Below are positions 22,758 to 31,741 of a stretch of 61,595 bases of DNA, piece by piece. The notes below the pieces were generated by a model that made no database searches, was not told where the DNA came from, and saw only the letters and a list, made by a program, of their open reading frames with translations. The first letter of the stretch is position 1, and each line of letters begins with the position of its first letter. The position numbers were made by a program, and so were the translations under genes. The stretch lies in the NCBI GenBank assembly GCA_047620505.1, contig JBLHKS010000016.1, positions 1 through 61,595 of the forward strand. Direction: 5' to 3'. The stretch is from JBLHKS01 sp047620505 (lineage in GTDB: Bacteria > Verrucomicrobiota > Verrucomicrobiia > Verrucomicrobiales > DEV007).

Positions 22758-24266
22758 TCAGTTATCAGTAAAGCGATATGCATACAAGTCCGCATCCTTC
22801 AGACTGAATCGCAAACGGACAGGTTTGCCGGCGAGTTCGCTCACCGCTTTCTGATCCTTCCAGAGCACGGTTCGCTCGGTGGTGTCGCCGAACATTTCGT
22901 GGCAATCAGCTAGGGAAAAACCGTCAAGCGGCGTTCCGTCCGGGCTTTGAATCTCGACAAACACTGACCCGACCGCCGACGTCGAGAAGTTGAGTTCGAG
23001 CTGGTTGCCGCCGAATTTGAACGGCTTGGTGATCACCTCGCCGCCCTTGGCCGATGCATTTACCGACACGAAGCCATCGAGCCGAAGCGTGTAGCGCCGA
23101 ATCGCGTTTCCAACACCATGCCAGCCGCTTTCGCTCGCATAAATCGAGAGTTCATCGCCTGCTCCGGGCAGCGTTGATTTGGTTACTACGGCGTGGCACG
23201 CGGCGTAGTGCTGACCGTATTGCCATGTGCCGGGCCGCTCGATACCGGGCCGCATGAATGCTTCGTTCCACCGCTTGAAATTGACCCCGTCCCGGCTGGC
23301 CATGAGGACGACTTCTGTCAATGCTGTGCCGTAGCGCTCATTCGCCGATGCGCGCAGCTTCCGATCATCTGCGTCAGGCAACGCCTCCATCGCCGGAGAC
23401 CAACCGCGATCGATGTAGCGCGTCGGCAGGCCGATCAGCACCTGCTGGGCGCGGACATAGGGGCTTACTTGATTGGTATAGAGCTGCTCCTCGGGCGAAT
23501 CTTCATACTTCAGATCAGCATCTTCCTCCCATGTGATGAAGTCGCTGGAGGTCGCTGTGCGGATCGCCCGGACGCCAGCTGGCTTCCAAACTTCGGCCGT
23601 CGTTATACCTTCCGTAAAAATTCGCCAGTAAGCGCGATACTTTCCAATCGTCGGATCCCAGAAACCGAGGTTTTGCGAATCAAAGGCACCTGCCGTGATG
23701 ACCGGCTTGCCGTCATTCATCGGCGACCAATGAACGCCGTCGGCGGATTGAAAAGCGATCAGACCGCTTTGTCCGCCGCCAAGCGCCTTGTAGCGCGCTT
23801 CCGGCTCGCAGTCTGGGTTGGCGTCTTTGAACGGCGCAAAGTTATGCGTACCGGGCCCGCGAAGGATAATGTTGTTCTTCTTCGAATCCTCAAACTCGAT
23901 GATGCCAAGCTCCGGCCGTGTCCATTCGATTCCGTCTTTGCTCTCCGCGTAACAGTAGAACGGCTCGTGGCGTCCCGTGCTGATTTTGCCTTCGCTAACA
24001 TCGATGTGCAGCCCACGATGATACATTCGATAAATGTCGCCGTCTTGGAAAACTGTGTGGTAGCCGGAACTTGTCCCTTCCCAAGGTACGTCATGGCTGA
24101 TTGCAATTACGCGCGCTACGGGATGATGCATTCGCAACGTCGCTTCGCCTTCAAGACGATCAACGAGCGAGCTTTCGACGAACAACTCTCGTTGCGTGCC
24201 GATATCGATGATCTCTTGAGCCGCGAGTGGAGCGACAATCAACAGTAGTGGAATAAGGAACTTCAT
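22758..24266 (-). CDS. Secreted beta-propeller protein, glycosidase-like, 502 aa
   Basis: The signal peptide is short and clear (MKFLIPLLLIVAPLAAQ). The body resembles five-bladed propeller glycoside hydrolases of the GH32/43 type: WEGTSSGYHTVFQDGDIYRM, FYCYAESKDGIEWTRPELGI, FWDPTIGKYRAYWRIF, RTATSSDFITWEEDADL, and ASESGWHGVGNAIRRYTLRL. A C-terminal beta-sandwich (QLELNFSTSAVGSVFVEIQS) could bind carbohydrate. I cannot identify catalytic carboxylates with confidence, so enzyme activity is inferred. It sits 14 bases after the esterase gene and reads as one operon with it. Confidence 0.6.
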   Translation of the reverse strand: MKFLIPLLLIVAPLAAQEIIDIGTQRELFVESSLVDRLEGEATLRMHHPVARVIAISHDVPWEGTSSGYHTVFQDGDIYRMYHRGLHIDVSEGKISTGRHEPFYCYAESKDGIEWTRPELGIIEFEDSKKNNIILRGPGTHNFAPFKDANPDCEPEARYKALGGGQSGLIAFQSADGVHWSPMNDGKPVITAGAFDSQNLGFWDPTIGKYRAYWRIFTEGITTAEVWKPAGVRAIRTATSSDFITWEEDADLKYEDSPEEQLYTNQVSPYVRAQQVLIGLPTRYIDRGWSPAMEALPDADDRKLRASANERYGTALTEVVLMASRDGVNFKRWNEAFMRPGIERPGTWQYGQHYAACHAVVTKSTLPGAGDELSIYASESGWHGVGNAIRRYTLRLDGFVSVNASAKGGEVITKPFKFGGNQLELNFSTSAVGSVFVEIQSPDGTPLDGFSLADCHEMFGDTTERTVLWKDQKAVSELAGKPVRLRFSLKDADLYAYRFTDN

Positions 24267-24279
24267 GGTGTGCGTGGTA

Positions 24280-25782
24280 TTACTTTAGTGACTCAGTTGT
24301 GAAAGGAGATGCCGGGAGTCCGGCTGCGTTGATCAAATTTGGAGCGTCGGCTCCACCGAAAAAGAATCGAACATCTTTGGGTTCAGAAACACTGATCGAA
24401 TTGAGAACGACCCGCGTGCCGTCGATCACTGCCTCTGCCTCATGAAAAACTCCATCAGCGCCAGCCAGCTGAAATCCTCGAAGTGGCTCGCCATCGCTCG
24501 AATCCAGTTTGGAAGTGGAATGATCAAAGTGGATGATCGCGGAACGCTCCTCAATACTCATGCGATCAAATAGAGGTCCAGACGGAACCACATTAACGCC
24601 ATAGGAATCGGCCAATGCCCAGAGCGCGAGTCGGCGTCCGACCTCTTGTTTCTCAGGCGGATGCACGTTGTCGGGATCGCTGAAGTCATAGGTAACTGCC
24701 ATTCCTGTGTGAGGAACACGCTCGTGAACTCGCCGCAAAACTTCGCGGGCAAGATGCCAGTTGGTACCTTTGGTAGGATTGTTGTAGAGCGGGAACTGCA
24801 CAAAATAGAACGGCATGTTCTCGTCTTCCCACAAGCGCCGTCTCCCTTTGATGAGGGCTGCTAGCATATCTTCCATGGCCAAAGTCAGTGAGGCGAAGAC
24901 CGTCTGGGACTCGCCCTGATACCAGATGAACCCGCGAATCGTATAAGGGTTAATCGGTTCGATGTAACGAGCGTGAAGATTCCCCTGAGCGAGCAGACGC
25001 TTTGCAAGCTCGATCTCTTCCGACAGAAATTCGGGGCGATTTGGCTTTGGTGCTACGCCAGCGTCAATTTGAGCACGGAAGGCTCGAAATCGCTTGTTCC
25101 ACTCCAAGATCTGTGGTCTCACCTTTGGATAGAGTTCGACGTGCTTCCGGACGAATGGCACTTCCAATAATTCCGGTTTAGGCGTCCACGCTTGGAGTGA
25201 TGTGCCGCCGAAACTGCGGGCGATCAGGCCAATCGGGACATCAAGCTCGTTGTGGAGTTCGCGTCCGAAAAAAAAGGCGACCGCGGAGAAGCCTCGCGCG
25301 TTTTCCGGATTGCAAACTCGCCAGCCATCAATTCCGAACTCGTGGCCAATCTGACTGTTGAGTCGAATGTCAGGGTAATTGGCCTTCTCGACTTCAGCTT
25401 CACCATTCTCGACGCCCGGCCACTTTCCTCGCTGATTTGAGATCGGACCGAGGGGCCAGAACATGTTCGATTGGCCTGATGCGAGCCAAACTTCACCGAC
25501 TAGCACATCTTTCAATACGATGTCGTTTACTGTCAGCTCAGCGGGTTTGTGGCTGGTTTTCAGCGACTCCAGCCTCACGCGCCAGTTGCCGTCAGGGTCG
25601 GCGGTGGTTTTGAGGGTTTGGGCCTTGAATTGTACGACAACCGCTTCCTCTGGCTCCGCTGTTCCCCAAATTGCGACTGGCTTGCCGCGCTGAAGCACCA
25701 TGTGGTCGCCAAATATCTCGGCCAGTTCGACGGCGTGTGCCTGCGATCCGAGGATGAGCAAAGCGGCAATAATCAACTTCAT
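24280..25782 (-). CDS. Sialate O-acetylesterase-family protein (SASA), 500 aa
   Basis: Probably removes O-acetyl groups from sialic acids or other glycans in the periplasm. Signal peptide MKLIIAALLILGSQAHA. The SGNH/SASA nucleophile motif is ASGQSNM (Ser105). IRGFIWYQGESQ holds the conserved Gln-Gly-Glu block, and the Asp-His pair lies in YDFSDPDNVHPPEKQEVGRR. N- and C-terminal jelly-roll strands flank the domain (DHMVLQRGKPVAIWGTA; VRFFFGGADAPNLINAAGLP). The ATG overlaps the stop of the next SASA gene by four bases. Confidence 0.88.
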   Translation of the reverse strand: MKLIIAALLILGSQAHAVELAEIFGDHMVLQRGKPVAIWGTAEPEEAVVVQFKAQTLKTTADPDGNWRVRLESLKTSHKPAELTVNDIVLKDVLVGEVWLASGQSNMFWPLGPISNQRGKWPGVENGEAEVEKANYPDIRLNSQIGHEFGIDGWRVCNPENARGFSAVAFFFGRELHNELDVPIGLIARSFGGTSLQAWTPKPELLEVPFVRKHVELYPKVRPQILEWNKRFRAFRAQIDAGVAPKPNRPEFLSEEIELAKRLLAQGNLHARYIEPINPYTIRGFIWYQGESQTVFASLTLAMEDMLAALIKGRRRLWEDENMPFYFVQFPLYNNPTKGTNWHLAREVLRRVHERVPHTGMAVTYDFSDPDNVHPPEKQEVGRRLALWALADSYGVNVVPSGPLFDRMSIEERSAIIHFDHSTSKLDSSDGEPLRGFQLAGADGVFHEAEAVIDGTRVVLNSISVSEPKDVRFFFGGADAPNLINAAGLPASPFTTESLK

Positions 25783-27309
25783 CGATTGTCTTCCGTTGTG
25801 AGTTTGAATTTATCCGTTCGAAACGGCGAAGCGGAATATCCTGCCTGATTGTACAGCGAAGGTGTAAAATGGTTTTTCCAACCGTAGCGAACAGCGACCG
25901 GCTCGGCAACAGTTTCCGAGGTCACGATAATGTGTTCGCCTTCAATCACAGCCTCCGCTGGAACGAACTCGCCGGAAGCGTCGCTGATCGTGAAGTCGTT
26001 CAATTTTCCACCTTCAGCGACCAATCCGCTTCCAGTCGAGTCAAAGTTAAGGATGATACGATTGCCGTTGGTTTTTTGACTTCGATAGAGCGGTCCCTGA
26101 CAAACCATCGATTCGCCATAGACCTTCCCGCGAGCGAGATCGGCGAGCCGCTTGCCGACCTCTGCTTTGTACTTTGGATGGAGTCGATTGGGCTCGCCAT
26201 GCTCGATCACGACTGCCATTTCGCATTTCGGAACTTTCTTGCAGGCTTCCCACTGAGATTCTCGAATCTTCGCCAGCGGCGCTCGCGGTGGGAAGTTGGA
26301 CAGCCAGGAAAGGAACTTCGGCGTCGAGGTCTGTCCGCCACTGTTGAACCAACAACGGTAGCAAGTATCTATATTGATAAGCGCGACCATCGATCACATT
26401 GCTCTCGCCTTGGTAGAAGATGATTCCGCGAACCGTAACCTTCGCAATCGGTCGAAACATCGATTCATACAACCCGGCTGGCCGCTGAAAGTGTTCTGGA
26501 CCCATGGGCTCCTTCGGACGGACTCCGGGGCGCTCGCCAGCTTGGCGTTTGGCCTTCCATTCGGTAAGCAGTTGCTGGTGGGCTACAAGTTTGGCGCGGT
26601 AGTTGGCCTCGCCCTCGTGGGCCGTCCATTTATTATCGTATCGATGCACAATGGGCGCAGTTTCGTCGCTTGAAAGGAGCAGATCCCGACTAATCCAGTT
26701 TTCTGCCATCGTTCCGCCCCAAGCGCACACGATGACTCCGACTGGCACGTCGAAATGTTCATGTAACTCTCGACCAAAAAAGTAGGCCGTCGCGGAAATA
26801 TCATCCACGGTTTCCGGCGAGCAACCAATCCACATTGTCGGAACAGCGCTTTGATCGGCCGTCTTTCGCTTTGCGACCGTGAAGAATCGTAGCTCTGGGT
26901 GATCTGCTTTTGGTACCTCGCGGAAAGCTAACTCCGGATACTCCTTGAGCTTGCTCCCCATGTTCGACTGCCCGCCAGCCAGCCAGACTTCGCCGACTGG
27001 CACGTTGCTCAATCGAATTGTGTTTGTTCCACGCACTTCGAGCTTTCGCGAGACTGAGGAGGCTGGCATCGGTTCCAGATAGGCACGCCAATTTCCATTC
27101 GCGCTGGCTTTCGTCTTCAGCAGCTGCTGGCCGAAACTTATTTCGATTTTCTCGCCAGGCTGCCCAGTTCCCCAAACACAAACGCGCGCCTCACGCTGTA
27201 GAATCATGCCATCGGTAAACGGCTCCGCCACTTCAACGGCCAATGCCGCAATCGGCAAAAGACCGAGCGTGAGGAGAGCCATGAAACTGGGAATAGGCAT
27301 CGAAGTCAT
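25779..27309 (-). pseudogene. Second SASA sialate O-acetylesterase gene, frameshifted
   Basis: Start ATG 27309 (MTSMPIPSFMALLTLGLLPI, signal peptide). The first frame carries LAGGQSNMGSK (nucleophile) and VRGIIFYQGESNVIDGRAYQ, and is sound up to VPFLAVQLP. Near 26295 the frame shifts, and the second frame supplies NFPPRAPLAKIRESQWEACK, VVIEHGEPNRLHPKYKAEVG (Asp/His region, here with Glu-His) and a C-terminal beta domain ending SPFRTDKFKL. Joined, it is about 510 residues, the family length. One base lost or gained at CAACTTCCC would explain it. The TGA (25779-25781) overlaps the ATG of the next gene. Confidence 0.8.
27118..27129. repeat. CAGCAGCTGCTG palindrome, copy 7
   Basis: In the frameshifted SASA gene (minus strand) as QQLL. 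Confidence 0.9.
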
Positions 27310-28484
27310 GTTAATACGGGTTTCAAATTGGTGGGTGTGGTCCTGTGCAATCTCAAATGGCGGCAATCATTGAACTGCAGGAACGATTCGAGTTCCTTGC
27401 GCAGGGCCAGAAAGAAAGCGGCGGGATTTTTGAGGCCCGGTTCCAGAGCAAGATGAAGAATATGCAGAACAGAGTCCTTTCGCTCTGCTTTGCAGTCCAT
27501 TCGTGCAACCAGTTTGCCATCCCACAGGATGGGGAGCGAGAAGTAGCCGTATTGGCGTTTGGGTGCGGGCACATAGCACTCGATCAGGTAATCGAAGTTG
27601 AAGAGCGCCTGCATGCGCTTTCGCTGGATGACGAGGTTGTCGAAGGGCGAGAGGATCTTCGCTTTGCTGCGGGCCAGTGGGTTGTTCAGTAGTTCCAAGG
27701 AGGATGGCAGCACATAGTAACTGTGGTCGCCAGCGCGGACCCGTAGCACTTCTCCACTCGCCACCATTTCCTGCAAAGTCGAGGCCACGAGTGGCTTAGT
27801 ATTTTTTCGCAGGTAGGCGATCTCGGAAGGCTGAGCCAGTCCGTTGGCCCGCAGGTAGCCGGTGATGAGAAACCGGGCTGATGCTTCCCGATCGGGTGGC
27901 GTGGTGTCGACGTCTTCCGGTAGGACCCGGGCGGTAAGATCATAGACTTTGTGAAAATTCACCCGGCGTGACGTCATGAGATCTCCCTGCATGAACAGGT
28001 GTTCCAACGCGCGCTTAGCCGGTTTGGCCGCCCACTCGCCGGTCTTTCTGCCGGTGCCCTCGAAGCCCTTGGCCATCAAGGGGCCCTCGGCGGTGATGCG
28101 CCGGAGCACAGATTTCATCATGCGCTCGTCGCGCTCGTACCAGTGGTCCATCTCCCCGCATGCGAACGCCTGCTTGCGGGGCAGGCTGAAACGGTAGTCT
28201 CGCATCGGCAGGTAGGCGGCTGCATGCGACCAGTATTCAAAAACCTGCTTGTCGGCAACCAACCGGTCGAGGTGGGAGGCGTTGTAACGAGGGTTGCGGT
28301 TCCAAAGGGTATGGTGATGGGCGCGCTGAATGACGGAGATCGTATCGATCTGGACGTAGCCGAGGTGCTCGACCGCCGACAACGTGGCGTCCACGGCTCG
28401 ACCGGTATGCCTGGCCGACGGCAATCGCTGGGACAGCAGGACCAGTTTCCGAGCTTGAGGAATGGAGATTTCGGACTCGGGCAT
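27306..28484 (-). CDS. YcaQ-like winged-helix DNA glycosylase
   Basis: 392 residues from ATG 28484 (MPESEISIPQARKLVLLSQR). It matches the HTH_42/YcaQ family of crosslink-repair glycosylases, which open damaged or crosslinked guanines: VQIDTISVIQRAHHHTLWNR carries the QxD catalytic motif, and WSHAAAYLPMRDYRF, ILSPFDNLVIQRKR and FDYLIECYVPAPKRQYGYF are conserved blocks. The stop overlaps the ATG of the frameshifted SASA gene by four bases. It is unusual as first gene of a glycan operon; it may simply share the promoter. Confidence 0.85.
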   Translation of the reverse strand: MPESEISIPQARKLVLLSQRLPSARHTGRAVDATLSAVEHLGYVQIDTISVIQRAHHHTLWNRNPRYNASHLDRLVADKQVFEYWSHAAAYLPMRDYRFSLPRKQAFACGEMDHWYERDERMMKSVLRRITAEGPLMAKGFEGTGRKTGEWAAKPAKRALEHLFMQGDLMTSRRVNFHKVYDLTARVLPEDVDTTPPDREASARFLITGYLRANGLAQPSEIAYLRKNTKPLVASTLQEMVASGEVLRVRAGDHSYYVLPSSLELLNNPLARSKAKILSPFDNLVIQRKRMQALFNFDYLIECYVPAPKRQYGYFSLPILWDGKLVARMDCKAERKDSVLHILHLALEPGLKNPAAFFLALRKELESFLQFNDCRHLRLHRTTPTNLKPVLT

Positions 28485-28489
28485 GATCG

Positions 28490-28503
28490 TTTTGTTAACA
28501 AAA
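28490..28503. promoter_or_regulatory. Perfect 14-bp palindrome, candidate operator
   Basis: TTTTGTTAACAAAA lies in the about 70-base gap between the YcaQ start (28484) and the start of the NanA-like remnant (28555), so it is placed to control both divergent runs. A/T-rich palindromes of this size are typical for dimeric helix-turn-helix repressors. No regulator gene is present nearby, so which protein binds is unknown. Confidence 0.4.
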
Positions 28504-28554
28504 TGCACGGTACTGACATCGACATTCGATGCAGCGAAACTACAATTTCAATCA

Positions 28555-28674
28555 TGAACGGCATTATTCCTCCGCTTGCTACCCCGCTGGCGAATCGCGA
28601 CGCGCTCTATGTCGCGGGGTTGGAACACGCGAGTCGAGGCCATTCTCGATGATTTGAACTTTCCCGAATCATGA
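28555..28674 (+). pseudogene. NanA/DapA-family lyase gene, almost fully deleted
   Basis: The first 25 codons (MNGIIPPLATPLANRDALYV, then AGLEH) are a clear N-terminus of the dihydrodipicolinate synthase/N-acetylneuraminate lyase family. After that a different frame reads TRVEAILDDLNFPES and stops with a TGA at 28672-28674, overlapping the symporter ATG by four bases; that could be the original C-terminus. About 270 internal codons, including the catalytic lysine, are gone. The original first gene of this operon was therefore probably a sialic-acid lyase. Joining of the two ends is inference. Confidence 0.6.
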
Positions 28675-30200
28675 ACCCGATTGAAGCACGACCGTTCGAT
28701 GTCGCCGTCATCATTCTCTACTTGTTGGGAATGGTTGGGCTGGGTTTCTGGTTCTCGCGACGGAACAAAACGACCGAAGAATACTTTTTGGGCGACCGTT
28801 CGTTTCCAGGCTGGGTGATCGGTTTGTCGATGCTGGGGACCTCGATCAGCTCGGTGACGTTCCTTGCATTTCCAGCCCATGCCTTCGTTTCGGATTGGCG
28901 GCTACTAGTGTCGAACTTGACGCTTCCGTTCGTGGCGGTGGTGGCGATCGTGATTTTCATTCCGTTCTTTCGGCGCGGCAAAACGACCTCCGCGTTTGAG
29001 TATCTCGGCGACCGCTTCGGACCCGGCGTGCGGCTTTACGGAACGTTGAGCTTTATTCTGCTCCAGTTGATTCGTTTGGCGAAGGTGCTGTTCCTCGTCG
29101 CGATTCCGGTGAGCCTGCTGACAGGCTGGGACATCAGCCGCGTGATCGTTTTTGTCGGCATTTTCATCTCTCTTTACACGATCGCTGGCGGGATCGGCGC
29201 GGTCATCTGGACCGACGTGATTCAGACGGTTGTGTTGTGGATCGGCGGCATCGTCTGTTTCATCACGGTGGTCTGGCAGCTGCCGGGCGGCGTTGGGCAA
29301 ATCTTCGAAGTCGGCGCTCAGCGCGAGAAGTTTAATATGGGTTCGTTAGGGTTCAATTTGACGGAGAAAACTTTCTGGACCGTCGCGTTGCTCGGGATCG
29401 TCAATTGGCTGGCGATGTATTCCAGCGATCAGAATGTGGTGCAGCGTTATTTGGCGGCGAAGAGTCTCAAGGAGGCGCGAAAGGCGACTACGATCTATTC
29501 GATCATCGCCGTTCCGACGTGGGCATTTTTCTTCTTCCTCGGAACCTGCGTCTATGTGTTTTACGTCGCGAATCCGGACAGCGCGGTCGCCGGGCTTGAG
29601 GCGGATGCGGTGTTCCCGTATTTTATCCTGACACAGGTCCCTGTCGGCATAACCGGGTTGGTGATCGCAGGCGTGCTGGCGGCGGCGATGTCCAGTTTGG
29701 ACTCTTCGATCAACGCCATTTCGACGATCGTGACAGTTGATTTGATGAAGCCGTATCTGGCGAAGGGACGGGACGACCGGTTCTATCTTCGCTGGGCGAG
29801 AATCGTCGCTGTGATCGCTTCGGTGGTGATGATTCTCGGAGCGATCGGGTTCAGCGCGATTCAGAAAGAAAGCATGAACGATCTGAGTTGGATCGTGGCG
29901 TCCGTTTTCGGCGGATGCTTGCTTGGGCTGTTCATGGTGGGCTTTTTCACCACGCGCATCGACAACCGGGCGACGCTGATCGGACTGGCGGTTGCGATCC
30001 CACTTAACGTTTATCTTGGGGTGAGCGTGATGGGCTGGTTGCCCGAGGCGTGGACGCTCCCGATTCATGCTTATTGGGTTGGGATTCTGGTGAATCTCGC
30101 TTTCGTCATCATCGCTATTGTCGTCAGCCGTTTCCGGAAGCCGCAAGCGGATCTCGATGGGCTGACCGTTTGGACGTTGCGAAAGGAGGACGGTTCGTGA
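28671..30200 (+). CDS. Sodium/solute symporter (SSS family), likely for sialic acid
   Basis: 509 residues, no signal peptide, about 13 membrane spans. Family motifs: TTEEYFLGDRSFPGWVIGLS MLGT (early Gly/Ser-rich helix), TTSAFEYLGDRFGPGVRLYG, IAGGIGAVIWTDVIQTVVLW, and VIAGVLAAAMSSLDSSINAI with the Ser-Ser sodium-site helix. The position beside sialidase, esterase and lyase-remnant genes suggests N-acetylneuraminate or a related sugar as substrate. The ATG overlaps the lyase remnant stop; the TGA overlaps the GTG of the next gene. Confidence 0.85.
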   Translation: MNPIEARPFDVAVIILYLLGMVGLGFWFSRRNKTTEEYFLGDRSFPGWVIGLSMLGTSISSVTFLAFPAHAFVSDWRLLVSNLTLPFVAVVAIVIFIPFFRRGKTTSAFEYLGDRFGPGVRLYGTLSFILLQLIRLAKVLFLVAIPVSLLTGWDISRVIVFVGIFISLYTIAGGIGAVIWTDVIQTVVLWIGGIVCFITVVWQLPGGVGQIFEVGAQREKFNMGSLGFNLTEKTFWTVALLGIVNWLAMYSSDQNVVQRYLAAKSLKEARKATTIYSIIAVPTWAFFFFLGTCVYVFYVANPDSAVAGLEADAVFPYFILTQVPVGITGLVIAGVLAAAMSSLDSSINAISTIVTVDLMKPYLAKGRDDRFYLRWARIVAVIASVVMILGAIGFSAIQKESMNDLSWIVASVFGGCLLGLFMVGFFTTRIDNRATLIGLAVAIPLNVYLGVSVMGWLPEAWTLPIHAYWVGILVNLAFVIIAIVVSRFRKPQADLDGLTVWTLRKEDGS

Positions 30201-31741
30201 GCGACTGTTTCGAGGTCGTCGTCCTCGGCGGGACGCCCGGGGGTATCGCCGCTGCGATCGCGGCAGCTCGATTGGGGCGACGGGTCGCGTTAGTCGAGTA
30301 TCACGATCACATCGGCGGGATGATGACCAGCGGGTTGGGCAAAAGTGATGTGGAAAATCGCGCTTTGATCGGCGGATTGTTTCGTGAGTTTACCGAGCGT
30401 GTCCACCGCGTTTACGTCGAGCGCTACGGCGAAGATTCGGAAAACGTTCGGCTTTGTCAGGATGGTTACTACGCTGAGCCATCAGTGGCCGAAGCTGTTC
30501 TTGAAGAAATGCTGGAGGAACAATCCAGCATCACGGTCATGAAGGGTTGGCGACTGGAAACCGCGATCACCGCCCAGCAGCTGCTGACCGCGATCGAAGT
30601 CGTGAATCGGAAAACTGGCGATCCTCGAAGACTGGCCGCGAAAGTCTTCATCGACGCCACTTACGAAGGCGATCTCTTTGCAGCTGCGGGCGCGGAGTTT
30701 CGACTCGGGCGTGAGTCGCGTGAGGAATTCAGCGAACCGCATGCTGGCGTGGTTTACTTTAATTATCAGACCGGCGAGTTCCTGCCCGGAACAACTGGCG
30801 AAAGCGACGACCGACTGCCCGCCTACACCTATCGCCTCTGTTTGACCACGGATCCTGCGAATGCGCACGTCCTGACAGACCTGACAGAACCACCAACCAG
30901 CTACGATCGGAAAAACTACCTCGGCTACTTCGATGACCTTGCCGCGGGCCGCCTTGGTGGTCCGAAAGTGTTAAAACCGGGCCGAGGTTACAACTCCGCT
31001 CATTTTGACACAATGGTCCGCGCGTTGTCCGTCTCCGAGATCCCGAATCAAAAGACGGACGTGAACATTAATCCGCGTCCGCTTGGCTTTCCGTTCGTGG
31101 AAGAGAACGTTGGGTATGTCGAAGGCGACGATTCCATGCGCCAGCGGATTTCCGATCGCCACCGGGAGTTAACTCTGGGATTGCTCTGGTTTCTTCAGAA
31201 CGACGATCAGATCCCCGAGGCCCATCGCGCCATCGCTAACCAATATCATTTGCCGCTCGATGAGTGGCCCGACAACGGCCACTTCCCATGCCAGATTTAT
31301 GTTCGCGAAGCTCGACGTCTCGTTGGCGAATATACCCTGACAGAGCACGATTTGACGAGCCCATCGCCGCAGCCAGACAGCGTCGCCGTGGGTGAATTTC
31401 CGATCGACAGCTTCCCCTGTCGCAAACGTCAGCCCGGCGACAGCGTGGTGCTTGAAGGTTACCTCGGCATGCTCGACTCGATCACGCGCCCCTACGAAAT
31501 TCCATACCGCGTGATGATCCCGAAAACGGTCGATGGCCTCATCGTTCCGGTCGCGGCGTCGACCACGCATGTCGCCTATTCCTCGATCCGGATGGAGCCG
31601 ACATGGATGTGCCTTGGTCAGGCGGCAGGCGTCGCCGCGCACCTTGCGTTGGCTCAAAACGTCGCGCCGAGAAAGATTTGTTCGTTTGAACTTCAAACAG
31701 TCTTGCAACAGGGAACGGCACCTGCAAAACTAACCGTATGA
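30197..31741 (+). CDS. FAD-dependent oxidoreductase
   Basis: 514 residues starting at GTG 30197, which overlaps the symporter stop (GTGA). Rossmann motif VVVLGGTPGGIAAAIAAARL with the acidic end VALVEYHDHIGGMMTSGLGK. FIDATYEGDLFAAAGAEFRL is the hallmark of the FAD_oxidored (PF12831) group. Near the C-terminus, VPVAASTTHVAYSSIRMEPT and AAGVAAHLALAQ close the FAD site. Members often sit in polysaccharide-use clusters with BNR sialidases and SSS transporters; the substrate is probably a sugar or amino sugar, by context only. Confidence 0.85.
   Translation: MSDCFEVVVLGGTPGGIAAAIAAARLGRRVALVEYHDHIGGMMTSGLGKSDVENRALIGGLFREFTERVHRVYVERYGEDSENVRLCQDGYYAEPSVAEAVLEEMLEEQSSITVMKGWRLETAITAQQLLTAIEVVNRKTGDPRRLAAKVFIDATYEGDLFAAAGAEFRLGRESREEFSEPHAGVVYFNYQTGEFLPGTTGESDDRLPAYTYRLCLTTDPANAHVLTDLTEPPTSYDRKNYLGYFDDLAAGRLGGPKVLKPGRGYNSAHFDTMVRALSVSEIPNQKTDVNINPRPLGFPFVEENVGYVEGDDSMRQRISDRHRELTLGLLWFLQNDDQIPEAHRAIANQYHLPLDEWPDNGHFPCQIYVREARRLVGEYTLTEHDLTSPSPQPDSVAVGEFPIDSFPCRKRQPGDSVVLEGYLGMLDSITRPYEIPYRVMIPKTVDGLIVPVAASTTHVAYSSIRMEPTWMCLGQAAGVAAHLALAQNVAPRKICSFELQTVLQQGTAPAKLTV
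30575..30586. repeat. CAGCAGCTGCTG palindrome, copy 8
   Basis: In the FAD oxidoreductase gene as QQLL (TAQQLLTA). Confidence 0.9.

Noticed and set aside
23193..24248. 351-residue plus-strand frame
   Set aside because: Antisense to the beta-propeller gene that has a signal peptide and sensible blades.
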